From an uncultured Eubacteriales bacterium (lineage in GTDB: Bacteria > Bacillota > Clostridia > Saccharofermentanales > Saccharofermentanaceae): a stretch of DNA of 55,663 nt. Below the pieces are notes generated by a model that was not told the DNA's origin, made no database searches, and saw nothing but the letters and a program-made list of their open reading frames with translations. Location: the NCBI GenBank assembly GCA_900314745.1, contig OMWK01000014.1, forward strand, positions 1 to 55,663, written 5' to 3'. Position 1 is the stretch's first letter. Every line of letters starts with the position of its first letter. Shown here piece after piece: positions 35,346 to 43,125 of this stretch. Made by a program: the position numbers and the translations under genes.

Positions 35346-36032
35346 TTACCCTGCTGTCACAACCCAGTATACGAGTGCAATAACGTTAATTCCTCCGTGT
35401 GCAATCATGGGGGCGATAAGATGACCGCTCTTCTTGTAAGCCCAGATCCATATTAACCCGATTATGAACGATAATCCGTAATTATACCAGTCAAGCATCG
35501 CAAACATCACATTGAAAAGAATAAGCGCAGTCATCTCGCCCATAACAGAACCGCAGAAGACTTTGGCCAATCCTCTGAAGAATATCTCCTTTACGATGCC
35601 GCTCACGATGCCGAGAGCGAGCACTCCCATGATGAATGATCCGGGTGTCATCTCTTCTCCCTTACAGGCCATATCAGTCTGAAGTCCATAGACAAATGTG
35701 GAAAGAAACGTAGGAATTCCCGTCAATGCAAGAGCTGCAATGCCGTAAAGGATATCCTTGCGAAGTGTCTTCTTACCAAAGATCTCATCCTTAAGGCTCA
35801 GTCCGTTTTCCTTGAACAGAAGCACTGCCCCCGGGAGCAAAACCATATTTGCAACGATAAGAATTAAATAGTAGATGTACCTGTTAGAAGTCACATAGCT
35901 TCCCAGATCGAAGAAGTTCATTCCGGGCTTATAGTTTACGTAAGCTATGAAGATCTCAAAGCCTGCTGCAAAGAGTGTAAGTATTGTGGTTAATGTAAGT
36001 GCGCGCTTCGCGTTTTGTTTTGTCATATCCAT
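35346..36032 (-). CDS. CPBP-family intramembrane metalloprotease-like protein
   Basis: A 228-residue protein with about seven membrane helices. Motif 1 reads KEIFFRG where the family has EExxxR, so the first catalytic Glu is Lys. Motif 2 is present around NVMFAMLDW and motif 3 as APMIAHGGIN with the metal-binding His. CPBP proteins process membrane anchors or confer bacteriocin self-immunity; with the changed Glu its activity is uncertain. The start at 36032 sits 8 nt after AGGAGG. It is first in the operon with the Crp-type gene. Confidence 0.82.
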   Translation of the reverse strand: MDMTKQNAKRALTLTTILTLFAAGFEIFIAYVNYKPGMNFFDLGSYVTSNRYIYYLILIVANMVLLPGAVLLFKENGLSLKDEIFGKKTLRKDILYGIAALALTGIPTFLSTFVYGLQTDMACKGEEMTPGSFIMGVLALGIVSGIVKEIFFRGLAKVFCGSVMGEMTALILFNVMFAMLDWYNYGLSFIIGLIWIWAYKKSGHLIAPMIAHGGINVIALVYWVVTAG

Positions 36033-36104
36033 TGATATCACCTCCTGACAAAGAGAATACCCACGGCAAAACCGGCGCGCATTGATCTATGTTAAGTCAC
36101 TGTT

Positions 36105-36713
36105 TTACTGACCTTGATCCGGCTGCTGGCCGTCATGCGGTTTCCACGCACATTCGGTAATATTCATATCGGTAAAAACAGCTGTAAAACTTGAATCTTC
36201 GGGACTGCAGGCATATATGCCAAAGCTTATCTTACCGGCGCCTTCCCACATATGGCATACTCTCATCTGACTGAAAGTTTTGCCATCCCCGGAGCACTCA
36301 ATGCAATAATCATCTTCTCTGCGGCTGAAGCGATACCACATAGTTTTTACATCTGCCGGAATCCGGGTCGTCGCCCAGTCCGAATAACCGTGATTGGTCA
36401 CCACCGAGCCAAGATGCTGAAAACTCTCATTCTCGTATTCAACAGATCCCTTAAGCCAGTTCTCACTGTCCAGATACATGACAATTCCACATTGATCAAA
36501 CCTGTGATGACTCTCCGTGAAATCCGTTTTGACTACAAATGAGAAGAACTTCTCCTCCGTCTCCATCTGAAAGACCGGCGCGTTATCATTCCGGAAATGA
36601 TAATAAGTCCTTTGCCATAAATCCGTGTGCGGCGCTGTTGTTATCTCTATCCTATACGACTTAACATCAAAACTGGAAGGTCTTCTAGTCCACTTAAAAC
36701 TATCAAATTCCAT
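36105..36713 (-). CDS. DUF1349 concanavalin-like protein
   Basis: A 202-residue soluble protein of the DUF1349 beta-sandwich family, related in fold to the C-terminal domain of beta-xylosidases. It shows FSFVVKTDFTESHHRFDQCG, LDSENWLKGSVEYENES, LGSVVTNHGYSDW and MWYRFSRREDDYCIECSGDGK. The ligand is presumably a sugar but is not established. Its start overlaps the upstream membrane-protein gene by 11 bases, so they form an operon. Confidence 0.88.
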   Translation of the reverse strand: MEFDSFKWTRRPSSFDVKSYRIEITTAPHTDLWQRTYYHFRNDNAPVFQMETEEKFFSFVVKTDFTESHHRFDQCGIVMYLDSENWLKGSVEYENESFQHLGSVVTNHGYSDWATTRIPADVKTMWYRFSRREDDYCIECSGDGKTFSQMRVCHMWEGAGKISFGIYACSPEDSSFTAVFTDMNITECAWKPHDGQQPDQGQ

Positions 36714-37458
36714 CTTCGGTTTTCCTCGATCCCATGAAGAGATATATGTTGAAGACAGGGTTTATGAATCCCAGCAGAGTACTTATGATAACGACAAGCA
36801 AAAAGAAATTATCACTATTCCCGTTGTCGACAGCTCCGATTGTAATCAGACGGGATACGCTATCTGCCACGATGCACAGCATAAAATAGATCCAGTATGA
36901 AGGGATAGTTTTCTCATTATTCCTGTTCTTAAGAAAGACAATCAGGAAAACAGCCGTAGCTGCCATCGCGAACAAGCTGCTGAACACGCCCGCATATGCG
37001 CTGGCTCTGACATACTCTAATGAACCCTGATAGTTGGCAACTAACGGATTTATTATCAGCCGCGATGCAGGGCCTAATACCAGAAGCACCAGGACTGTGA
37101 TAAGAACACTGATCCGCGTCCCATAGACTCTCCTGGTGTAAAGCCATCTTAACACCAAAGTAACTACCGTGAAGGCAAACACCGTTGATCCCAGCATTAT
37201 ACTGACTATCGTGAATCTGCCGTCTGCGTAAAAATCCTTATCCAGAACTCCGGCCTCATAAAGATGAGGAATAGACGATCTGATATAAGTTGCCAGGGTA
37301 TTACCCAATCCAAAAACAGATCCTAATCCCAGCAGTTTAAGATTCTTATTCTTACCAGCCAGAATCAGTATTGCGAACACAAGCGAGACCAAACAAAATA
37401 CCGGTGCACTCCACCTATCTAAGAACAATGCAATATCCAATAAAGTCCAAGATGCCAT
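36703..37458 (-). CDS. Multi-pass membrane protein of unknown function
   Basis: A 251-residue protein with about seven predicted membrane helices and short loops. No enzyme motif is visible. The start at 37458 (MASWTLLDI) follows AGAGAGGA; the frame runs further to 37539 but has no ribosome site there. It is co-transcribed with the DUF1349 gene. Confidence 0.65.
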   Translation of the reverse strand: MASWTLLDIALFLDRWSAPVFCLVSLVFAILILAGKNKNLKLLGLGSVFGLGNTLATYIRSSIPHLYEAGVLDKDFYADGRFTIVSIMLGSTVFAFTVVTLVLRWLYTRRVYGTRISVLITVLVLLVLGPASRLIINPLVANYQGSLEYVRASAYAGVFSSLFAMAATAVFLIVFLKNRNNEKTIPSYWIYFMLCIVADSVSRLITIGAVDNGNSDNFFLLVVIISTLLGFINPVFNIYLFMGSRKTEDGI

Positions 37459-37525
37459 AATAAATCCTCTCTGACAGTTCTGTACTTTCTGCTTATAGTA
37501 TACTATTTGTTCAATTCGATAATAC

Positions 37526-37562
37526 AAAAAGCGATGCACCTTATATGTCGCATCGCTTTTTT
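37526..37562 (-). terminator. Bidirectional-looking terminator after the parE/phd pair
   Basis: AAAAAGCGATGC and GCATCGCTTTTTT (37526-37537 and 37550-37562) make a strong stem with a T-run on both strands. It lies about 80 bases after the ParE stop and before the promoter region of the membrane-protein gene. Confidence 0.85.
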
Positions 37563-37640
37563 GTTGTCATACTATTACCAAAGGAGAATTCCAGCTTTAT
37601 ATCGCCATTGGCTTATATTCCCTCTAGTGATTAATCTTCT

Positions 37641-37979
37641 CTACTCATCCATTGAAGATGGCATATTCTTAAGAATATCTATCCAGTTTCTCTTCCCATA
37701 TAAAAACCGGACAATATAAACAATTTTGGATCTCTCATCAATCCTAAAAAATGCCATGTAGTTATTTACAGTAACAAAACGTATCCCCCAAGCATTCAAA
37801 ACAGGATCGTCTACAAGTGCATGTATTTGTGGCGCATCCGACAGTTTCTTAAACACACCTTCTACACAGTCCAATAGATTGTCAGCAGCCTGTGGGTTAA
37901 GAAGATTAAACTCAATATAATCAACAGCCGAGTTAAGGTCTGTCTCGGCACTATCAGTAATACGAACGCTATATTTCAT
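37641..37979 (-). CDS. ParE/RelE-superfamily toxin
   Basis: A 112-residue toxin of the RelE/ParE fold: KYSVRITDSAETDLNSAVDYI at the N-terminus, GIRFVTVNNYMAFFRID in the core strands and VYIVRFLYGKRNW near the end. Sequence alone does not decide between ribosome-dependent RNase and gyrase inhibitor, though the pattern is closer to ParE. It overlaps the antitoxin gene by four bases. Confidence 0.87.
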   Translation of the reverse strand: MKYSVRITDSAETDLNSAVDYIEFNLLNPQAADNLLDCVEGVFKKLSDAPQIHALVDDPVLNAWGIRFVTVNNYMAFFRIDERSKIVYIVRFLYGKRNWIDILKNMPSSMDE

Positions 37980-38239
37980 CTTTTACGTCTGCCTCTAAGG
38001 TCCGATAATGCCTCAGTGACCGGGCGTGTATTACCATTCTTTATATCTTCAAGTCCATCTGAGATCAGGCCATATAGTTCGAACTTACCCACTATCTGTT
38101 CATAAGTCTCAATACTCATAACAGCAAGATCACCCTTACCATTTTTAGTAATAAATACCGGTTCATCATAGGTATGACAAAAACTCGAGATTTCATTATA
38201 ACTATTCCGTAGATCGGCACTTGATCTAATTGTAGGCAT
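37976..38239 (-). CDS. Phd/YefM-family antitoxin
   Basis: An 87-residue antitoxin. TIRSSADLRNSYNEISSFCH and PVFITKNGKGDLAVMSIETYE form the DNA-binding Phd/YefM N-terminus; the basic, probably disordered tail should wrap the toxin. It precedes the toxin with a four-base overlap, the usual order. GCAGGAGGG precedes the ATG. Repression of its own promoter is expected. Confidence 0.9.
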   Translation of the reverse strand: MPTIRSSADLRNSYNEISSFCHTYDEPVFITKNGKGDLAVMSIETYEQIVGKFELYGLISDGLEDIKNGNTRPVTEALSDLRGRRKR

Positions 38240-38258
38240 ACGTCCCTCCTGCTAGTTG

Positions 38259-38287
38259 ATAACAATATTATACACGAATTTTGTTAT
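38259..38287 (-). promoter_or_regulatory. Candidate promoter/operator of the parE/phd pair
   Basis: Inverted heptamers ATAACAA (38259-38265) and TTGTTAT (38281-38287) flank a minus-strand TATAAT box, within 50 bases of the antitoxin start. Antitoxins of this type bind such dyads. No strong -35 is visible. Confidence 0.5.
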
Positions 38288-38375
38288 AATTCATATGCTA
38301 TTTATTACAAAACTCATTCATATCATTCATCCTCAGCAGTAACTCCTTATAACTTCTTATCGTCTTCTTCGTACT

Positions 38376-38400
38376 AATGCTCATTAGCATTGTATATAAT
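38376..38400 (+). promoter_or_regulatory. GNAT gene promoter with operator-like palindrome
   Basis: AATGCT-catt-AGCATT (38376-38391) lies just ahead of TATAAT (38395-38400), where the -35/-10 spacer should be. The coding ATG at 38407 starts 6 nt after the -10, giving no room for a leader. The repressor is unknown. Confidence 0.5.
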
Positions 38401-38406
38401 CTTTCC

Positions 38407-38838
38407 ATGGAAGTTTTACGTGCGACAGAAGAGTGGCAAAGAGCCGGTGCTTATTCCGTAAGGATAGAAGGCATGAACCGCCAGCATCACATCTCGTTAC
38501 GGGATGAATTTGATGAGCATGACTGCGACGGTACTAGGTACATCGTCATGCTTGATGACGGCTATCCTGTCGCGACATGCAGATTCTATGAAGTTGATGA
38601 GTTAAGTGTCATTATCGGAAGATTGGTTGTATTACCTGATTACAGAGACCATCACCTTGGAAGTCGTGTTATTGCCGAAGCTGAAGCTTGGATAAAAGAA
38701 CTCGGGTATAAGACTATTCTGATAGACAGCCGTCTTGAGACCATCGGCTTCTATGAGAAACTCGGATTCGAGCATATTGATGATACGATCATACGAAGCG
38801 GCACATTTGATTGTGTCAGGATGAAGAAGACGATTTAA
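38407..38838 (+). CDS. GNAT-family N-acetyltransferase
   Basis: A 143-residue acetyltransferase. YPVATCRFYEVDELSVIIGRLVVLPDYR is beta4/beta5 leading to the acetyl-CoA loop DHHLGSRVI (residues about 85-93, Q/R-x-x-G-x-G/A type), and GFYEKLGFE is the C-terminal motif. The acceptor is unknown. The start at 38407 is taken since it opens the domain; the in-frame start at 38377 lies upstream of the -10 box. The message may be leaderless. It ends 6 bases from the convergent VapC gene. Confidence 0.87.
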   Translation: MEVLRATEEWQRAGAYSVRIEGMNRQHHISLRDEFDEHDCDGTRYIVMLDDGYPVATCRFYEVDELSVIIGRLVVLPDYRDHHLGSRVIAEAEAWIKELGYKTILIDSRLETIGFYEKLGFEHIDDTIIRSGTFDCVRMKKTI

Positions 38839-38844
38839 GTTAAC

Positions 38845-39243
38845 TTACGTCCAATCGACTACTTTAAGACTGTCTACTCTCTTGAATTCTTTGGTGTTAT
38901 TCGTTACCAGTACGCACTCACTTGAAAGAGCATGTGCTGCTATAAGCATATCAAGTGGTCCGATGGGCTCACCTTTACTTTCAAGATCCGCTCTTATCTT
39001 TCCATAGTCATTGGCTGCATTCACATCAAAATCGAGAACCTCGATATTCGCAAGCATAAGAGCTAAGGCGAATCTGTTACGTTCGACCTCTTTACTCTTT
39101 TCTACCCCGTGAACAAGTTCCGCATACGTGATAGAAGATATGCATACATCAGACGGATCGATCTTACTCAGTTTCTTAAGAAGCTTGTCAGATTTCTTTC
39201 TAATGCAGTTTATGAGGACATTTGTATCCAGCATATACCTCAT
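38845..39243 (-). CDS. vapC: VapC-type PIN-domain toxin
   Basis: A 132-residue PIN-domain ribonuclease. Catalytic acids: Asp5 in YMLDTNVLIN, Glu in ITYAELVHGVEKS, and Asp in GPLDMLIAAHAL. The fourth acidic position reads TNNTKEF instead of the common TND, so one metal ligand is Asn. VapC toxins usually cut initiator tRNA or rRNA. It overlaps the antitoxin gene by four bases. Confidence 0.92.
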   Translation of the reverse strand: MRYMLDTNVLINCIRKKSDKLLKKLSKIDPSDVCISSITYAELVHGVEKSKEVERNRFALALMLANIEVLDFDVNAANDYGKIRADLESKGEPIGPLDMLIAAHALSSECVLVTNNTKEFKRVDSLKVVDWT

Positions 39244-39470
39244 AAGGATTCTCTCTCCTGAGCACCCTGATCAGCTCTGCCATCCTTCATGTAATCTTCA
39301 GAGAACATATCAATGGCAGCCATAAAGGTCTTCCATTTCTCGTCCTTTGGAACCAACATAACTATATCTCCAATCTTATTAACCATAACTTCTTCAGTGC
39401 CGAATCTGCACTCCTTGGGTAAGCGAACCGCCTGGCTTCTGCCGTTCTCAAAAATCTTAGCTGTCATCAT
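39240..39470 (-). CDS. vapB: VapB-type antitoxin (AbrB/MazE-like)
   Basis: A 76-residue antitoxin. TAKIFENGRSQAVRLPKECRF is the swapped-hairpin DNA-binding fold of VapB/MazE; the C-terminal tail neutralises VapC. The start at 39470 follows AGGTGAGGAC; the frame extends upstream to 39545 across the promoter and is not used. Autoregulation through the GATATATAC repeats is likely. Confidence 0.9.
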   Translation of the reverse strand: MMTAKIFENGRSQAVRLPKECRFGTEEVMVNKIGDIVMLVPKDEKWKTFMAAIDMFSEDYMKDGRADQGAQERESL

Positions 39471-39494
39471 TGTCCTCACCTGCCTTTCACTCAT

Positions 39495-39524
39495 AGTATA
39501 TATCGTGGTATATATCATTTTCAA
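39495..39524 (-). promoter_or_regulatory. vapBC promoter with direct repeats
   Basis: Minus strand: -35 TTGAAA (39519-39524), 18-nt spacer, -10 TATACT (39495-39500). Two copies of GATATATAC (39496-39504 and 39508-39516), 12 bases apart, fill the spacer and -10 and are the likely VapB/VapBC binding sites. Confidence 0.6.
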
Positions 39525-39554
39525 GATAGCAAGTCGAGGTACCAATGGTTATCT

Positions 39555-40172
39555 TTAATCAGCTTTATCGTCTTTCTTCACTATTTGTTGCTCGGGATGC
39601 GGCCATTCATACGGGGTTATGCGTTTCCACTTCGGGAATACCCATCCGGACAGACTGTATTGAGCCCCGCATGTTTTGCAGCTGCAGCGGTATTCTCCAA
39701 ACAAGATGTATTTCTTCTTAAGAGGAGTAAAGCAGCCTGAAGCTTCCGCCTGCTTTCGCGCTTTGGACACGGAATCGGATACCACAAAAGCAGAAGCAGG
39801 ATAGTTATAATCACATACACACTTGTTGTATGCCGAGTATATAACATCATCGACCACTTTAACGATCGGATGCCCCGATGAATCGAAGACTATACCGTTC
39901 CCATAAACCGGTCCGTTACCGTCTTCCTTGAGCGTTTTACTTTCATGGTCAAAATAGTAACTTCCGGTCCCATCCACCATGGCAACTTTAGGATGATCCC
40001 GGTGGATCTCATAGATACATTGAATTACATCTTCGCTAGAAACGTCTGAACCATCTTCGAAGCTGACACAATTAACAAAGACAAAGTCCCTGTCAAAACC
40101 GAAAATGATCTTTCTGCCGTTATATTGAGTAGCAAATTTAATAACACCCGTAGGTTTTGTTCTATGTATCAT
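39555..40172 (-). CDS. Uncharacterised protein with a late cysteine cluster
   Basis: I do not recognise this 205-residue protein. It has no signal or membrane segment. The N-terminal half is beta-rich with VIKFATQYNGRKIIFGFDRDF. The C-terminal third has CVCDY and a YRCSCKTCG cluster that could hold zinc. It lies 45 bases downstream of the sirtuin gene on the same strand and might be part of that operon, but no link is shown. Confidence 0.5.
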   Translation of the reverse strand: MIHRTKPTGVIKFATQYNGRKIIFGFDRDFVFVNCVSFEDGSDVSSEDVIQCIYEIHRDHPKVAMVDGTGSYYFDHESKTLKEDGNGPVYGNGIVFDSSGHPIVKVVDDVIYSAYNKCVCDYNYPASAFVVSDSVSKARKQAEASGCFTPLKKKYILFGEYRCSCKTCGAQYSLSGWVFPKWKRITPYEWPHPEQQIVKKDDKAD

Positions 40173-40217
40173 TACCTTATATACACTCCGTGTATAGAAT
40201 ACATCGCTTGTTTTATT

Positions 40218-41138
40218 CTATAACAAAATATCCGGTATTTCCTTCGGGAGCAAAGCCATAAGTATATCGAATATATCTCCGTTGATGCATATACTCCTGT
40301 CACTGATCTGCTCGGGGCAGAATGCCTCATTAAAGTTCAGGCACGCATAGACAGCCTTGGGATTGTCATATGTCATCTGCCAGAACGGATACTTAATGAT
40401 CACAGGAGTGTTTGCACCCACACCGAGTTCAAGATACAGAATATGAAGACCTTTATGTCTTCTGACAAAATCAGAATATGCATCCGATGCTCTATGCCAG
40501 CCTTCATCCTCAACAAAAGAATAATCTGAACGAAGATTTGTGGTCATATCACTTCCGTCTACAGCGCACTTCGGAATAAGGGCCGTCGGGATCTTCATGG
40601 CGATAGCTTTATTCTCAGGCACTTCGAAAATGCCATCCGCATTTCTTGCAAACCCTTGAGCCTCCATTGCCTTTATGACCCATTCTTCATTATCAAATGT
40701 CTTCTTGATCGCGGGATTTACGCTCTGGAAAAGCCCGTAATCTCCCTGCGTGTAGAAGAGTCTCTTTTTATCAAATCCCGCTTTCTGGAACTGGTGATCA
40801 ACATTAGTCGTAAGCACAAAGTAGTCTTTATCCTTTACGAGCTCCAACAGTTTTTTATACACAGGCTTCGGCGCATCGATATACCTGTTGTAATAGATAT
40901 GCCTCGCCCACCAAGCCCAGCGTGTCTCATCATCCGGGAACGGATAAAATCCTCCGGAATATATGTCCGAGATACCGAACTTCTTCGCGAAATCAAAGAA
41001 GTATCTTTCGAAACGTTCTCCGCTGTAAGTAAAACCTGCAGACGTCGACAGACCCGCTCCTGCACCAACAAGAACTGCGTCACAGGTTTCAAGTTCGTGC
41101 TTAAGCCGTTTTATGTTCTCATCGTAATTCTGATTCAT
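40218..41138 (-). CDS. Class-M sirtuin (SirTM-type ADP-ribosyltransferase)
   Basis: A 306-residue sirtuin-fold NAD-dependent enzyme. GAGAGLSTSAGFTYSGERF binds NAD, TTNVDH carries the catalytic Asn, and TQGDYG has Gln where deacetylase sirtuins have the catalytic His; NLRSD holds the family Arg. These changes mark SirTM, which in known cases ADP-ribosylates a lipoylated carrier. The zinc-site region reads IPKCAVDG where relatives have CxxC, so the zinc appears lost. The start at 41138 follows AGGAGG and overlaps the macrodomain gene by 20 bases. No GcvH-like or lipoate-ligase gene is next to it. Confidence 0.9.
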   Translation of the reverse strand: MNQNYDENIKRLKHELETCDAVLVGAGAGLSTSAGFTYSGERFERYFFDFAKKFGISDIYSGGFYPFPDDETRWAWWARHIYYNRYIDAPKPVYKKLLELVKDKDYFVLTTNVDHQFQKAGFDKKRLFYTQGDYGLFQSVNPAIKKTFDNEEWVIKAMEAQGFARNADGIFEVPENKAIAMKIPTALIPKCAVDGSDMTTNLRSDYSFVEDEGWHRASDAYSDFVRRHKGLHILYLELGVGANTPVIIKYPFWQMTYDNPKAVYACLNFNEAFCPEQISDRSICINGDIFDILMALLPKEIPDILL

Positions 41139-41913
41139 AAAGCCTCCTGTCTTCATCTTTGAAAACATTGAAGATAACACGGTCAATGATACCAGGATGT
41201 TCATTGATCCATTCTGTCACCGTTTGCACCGCGATCCTGCATGCCCTGTCATTCGGGAAGCAGAACACACCCGTTGATATACAGCAGAATGCAACACTCT
41301 TAAGACCGTTTGAAGCACACATATCAAGTGAGTTGAGATAACAATCGGCAAGATCTTTCTCGAGATCCGGTGTCAGGCTTCCGTTTACGATCGGGCCGAC
41401 GATATGTATTACTTTTCGCGCAGGAAGATTATAGGCATCTGTAAGCATCGGAACTGCTGTCGGCTGCTCGTAATCACGGCCGAACTTGTCTCTAAGCAGG
41501 TTCATTTTCCTGTTGCACTCTGTGCGAAGCTGTATCCCTGCGAAAGTATGGATACAATTATCAATGCATGTATGCATCGGAACAAAGCATCCAAGCATCT
41601 GTGAGTTTGCAGCATTAACGATCGCATCAACAGCAAGCCTGGTGATATCACCCTGCCAGATGGATATGCCGTCCTTGATCACCGGAATGTCACTGCTTCT
41701 GACTACACCGATTTCTTTTGATCTCAAAGACAGATATTCATCCTGAACTTCTATTACTTCTTCAGGTAACGGAGCCGGCATTCTTATATTCATAAGCGAT
41801 CTGAGCAACTTCTTTTTCCCGGCAGTATCCGTCGGAGTCTGTATAGTCTTATACTCGACAGAGTCAGTTTTAAAAGCCTCTATCAAATAGTCTAAACGTT
41901 CTTCCTGATTCAT
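41119..41913 (-). CDS. Zinc-containing macrodomain protein (ADP-ribosyl hydrolase)
   Basis: A 264-residue protein with an N-terminal helical extension and a macrodomain: IWQGDITRLAVDAIVNAANSQ binds ADP-ribose, and CFVPMHTCIDNCIHTFAGIQL is the Cys-His-Cys region of SirTM-linked zinc macrodomains. VIHIVGPIV and SVAFCCISTGVFCFPND follow. In known systems this enzyme removes the ADP-ribose added by SirTM. AGGAGGTGAAG precedes the ATG and overlaps the upstream Fe-S mini-gene. It is directly coupled to the sirtuin. Confidence 0.93.
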   Translation of the reverse strand: MNQEERLDYLIEAFKTDSVEYKTIQTPTDTAGKKKLLRSLMNIRMPAPLPEEVIEVQDEYLSLRSKEIGVVRSSDIPVIKDGISIWQGDITRLAVDAIVNAANSQMLGCFVPMHTCIDNCIHTFAGIQLRTECNRKMNLLRDKFGRDYEQPTAVPMLTDAYNLPARKVIHIVGPIVNGSLTPDLEKDLADCYLNSLDMCASNGLKSVAFCCISTGVFCFPNDRACRIAVQTVTEWINEHPGIIDRVIFNVFKDEDRRLYESELR

Positions 41914-41917
41914 ATCT

Positions 41918-42041
41918 TCACCTCCTGACTACCGCACCTGCAGGACAAACGTTCATGCAATTACCACAATGCAGACAATGCTTTCATGGATTCTTCTGTG
42001 GGATAAATCTGATAAATGTCTAGATATTCTTTAGTATTCAT
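41918..42041 (-). pseudogene. Frameshifted 4Fe-4S mini-ferredoxin gene
   Basis: From ATG 42041 (AAAGG site upstream) the frame encodes MNTKEYLDIYQIYPTEESM, then soon stops at 41961. Removing one A from the run at ATGAAAGC restores KHCLHCGNCMNVCPAGAVVRR ending at TGA 41918, a classical CxxCxxCxxxCP cluster motif. The joined product would be about 40 residues. As written it is broken by one base, which may be real decay, a programmed shift or a sequence error. It lies 4 bases before the macrodomain gene, suggesting an Fe-S partner of that operon. Confidence 0.65.
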
Positions 42042-42099
42042 TTTCTATACCTTTATGAAACAGGCTGCCATCTAAAAGACGACAGCCCGCTTTATGCTT

Positions 42100-42509
42100 T
42101 TACTTTACAGCTTTGTGGATTTCCGCCGCCACATCGGCCATGGTTATCTTTTTCATCTGATCTTCCATACCTGTCTGTATTTCGCGGAGTTTGTCATCCA
42201 TTGCCAAATGAATATTTCTTCCGACAGGACAATTCATATTCGGGTTCTCATGGAAGTGAAACAACCCTTCCTCATCTATCGGATCTACAGCTCTGTAAAC
42301 ATCATAGAATGTAATATCGCTTAAATCTTTAGCAAGTGTTATTCCGCTCTTTCCCTGGCTGATCATTATGATACTCGCTTCTTTCAGGCTGCTCATTATG
42401 CCTCGTACGATTACGGGATTTGCTCCCACGCTTCCTGCAAGGAAATTGCTGGTAACCGTTGCACTTGTAATATACTCAGTTACACGATGAGCGTCAATGC
42501 AGTTTGCAT
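42100..42509 (-). pseudogene. Rrf2-family regulator, N-terminus damaged
   Basis: A clear Rrf2 (YwnA-like) protein reads from about 42485 to 42100: TVTSNFLAGSVGANPVIVRG, then DITFYDVYRAVD, ending with the FHFHENPNMNCPVG segment. The expected start lies in another frame: ATG at 42509, just after the upstream stop, gives MQTALTLIV and then TAA. A frameshift near 42480-42485 plus a short loss of the MQxSSRFTxA segment best explains this. The open frame alone would start at a GTG inside the recognition helix and would not bind DNA normally. Confidence 0.65.
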
Positions 42510-42513
42510 GTTA

Positions 42514-43125
42514 TCACGCTCTGACTACGCTGATCCTCTGCTGGATGTGATCACCTTTTTCGATCTCATTGATCATTGCGATCGCGTAATCTGCATAACT
42601 GATAATGCTTTCATTTCTGCTGTTAAGAGTCAGCTCCTCTCCGCCGAGAATATACTTTCCGCTTCTTTCTCCGTCTGCTTGGAAATCTCCTGCAGGGCTG
42701 ATGTATGTCCACTTTACATCATTGCGCTCACGGAGCTCTCCGAGTGCCTTTGCCATAGCTGACGCAAGAGGCTTAAACATATCCGGAAAATCGGGACCGT
42801 CGGATACACATGCCGTGTGCTCAGGGTTCACATACAGACTTCCCGCACCGCCTACTACCAAAAGCCTTGTATCTGTTCCGTAAAGAATATCGCACAGATG
42901 CTTCAAGGATGTGCTATGCTGTTCAAGTGTATCCTCAGTCCATGCTCCGAAAGCATCTACTACTGCATCAAAACCTTTAAGATCATCAGCTGTCAAATCG
43001 AAAAGATCCTTCTGAACATAATCCTGCGCCTTAGTATTGTTTTCTCTGCGGCCGAATGCTGTTACATCAAAGCCTCTGCTAATTGCCTCTTCGATCACCC
43101 TGCCTGCTACTCTTCCGTTTGCTCT
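42514..43125 (-). pseudogene. NAD(P)-binding oxidoreductase-like gene, 5' end lost
   Basis: The frame encodes a YwnB/SDR-like Rossmann protein: ANGRVAGRVIEEAISRGFDVTAFGR, VVDAFGAW, LLVVGGAGSLYV and TYISPAGDFQADGERSG. The first strand of the fold (the MKIAVIG part) is missing; an in-frame TGA stands right before the glycine-loop remnant (43126-43128). A later GTG at 43098 could start a shorter protein without the NAD-binding loop. It is followed by the Rrf2 relic in the ywnB-ywnA pairing known from Bacillus. Confidence 0.7.
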
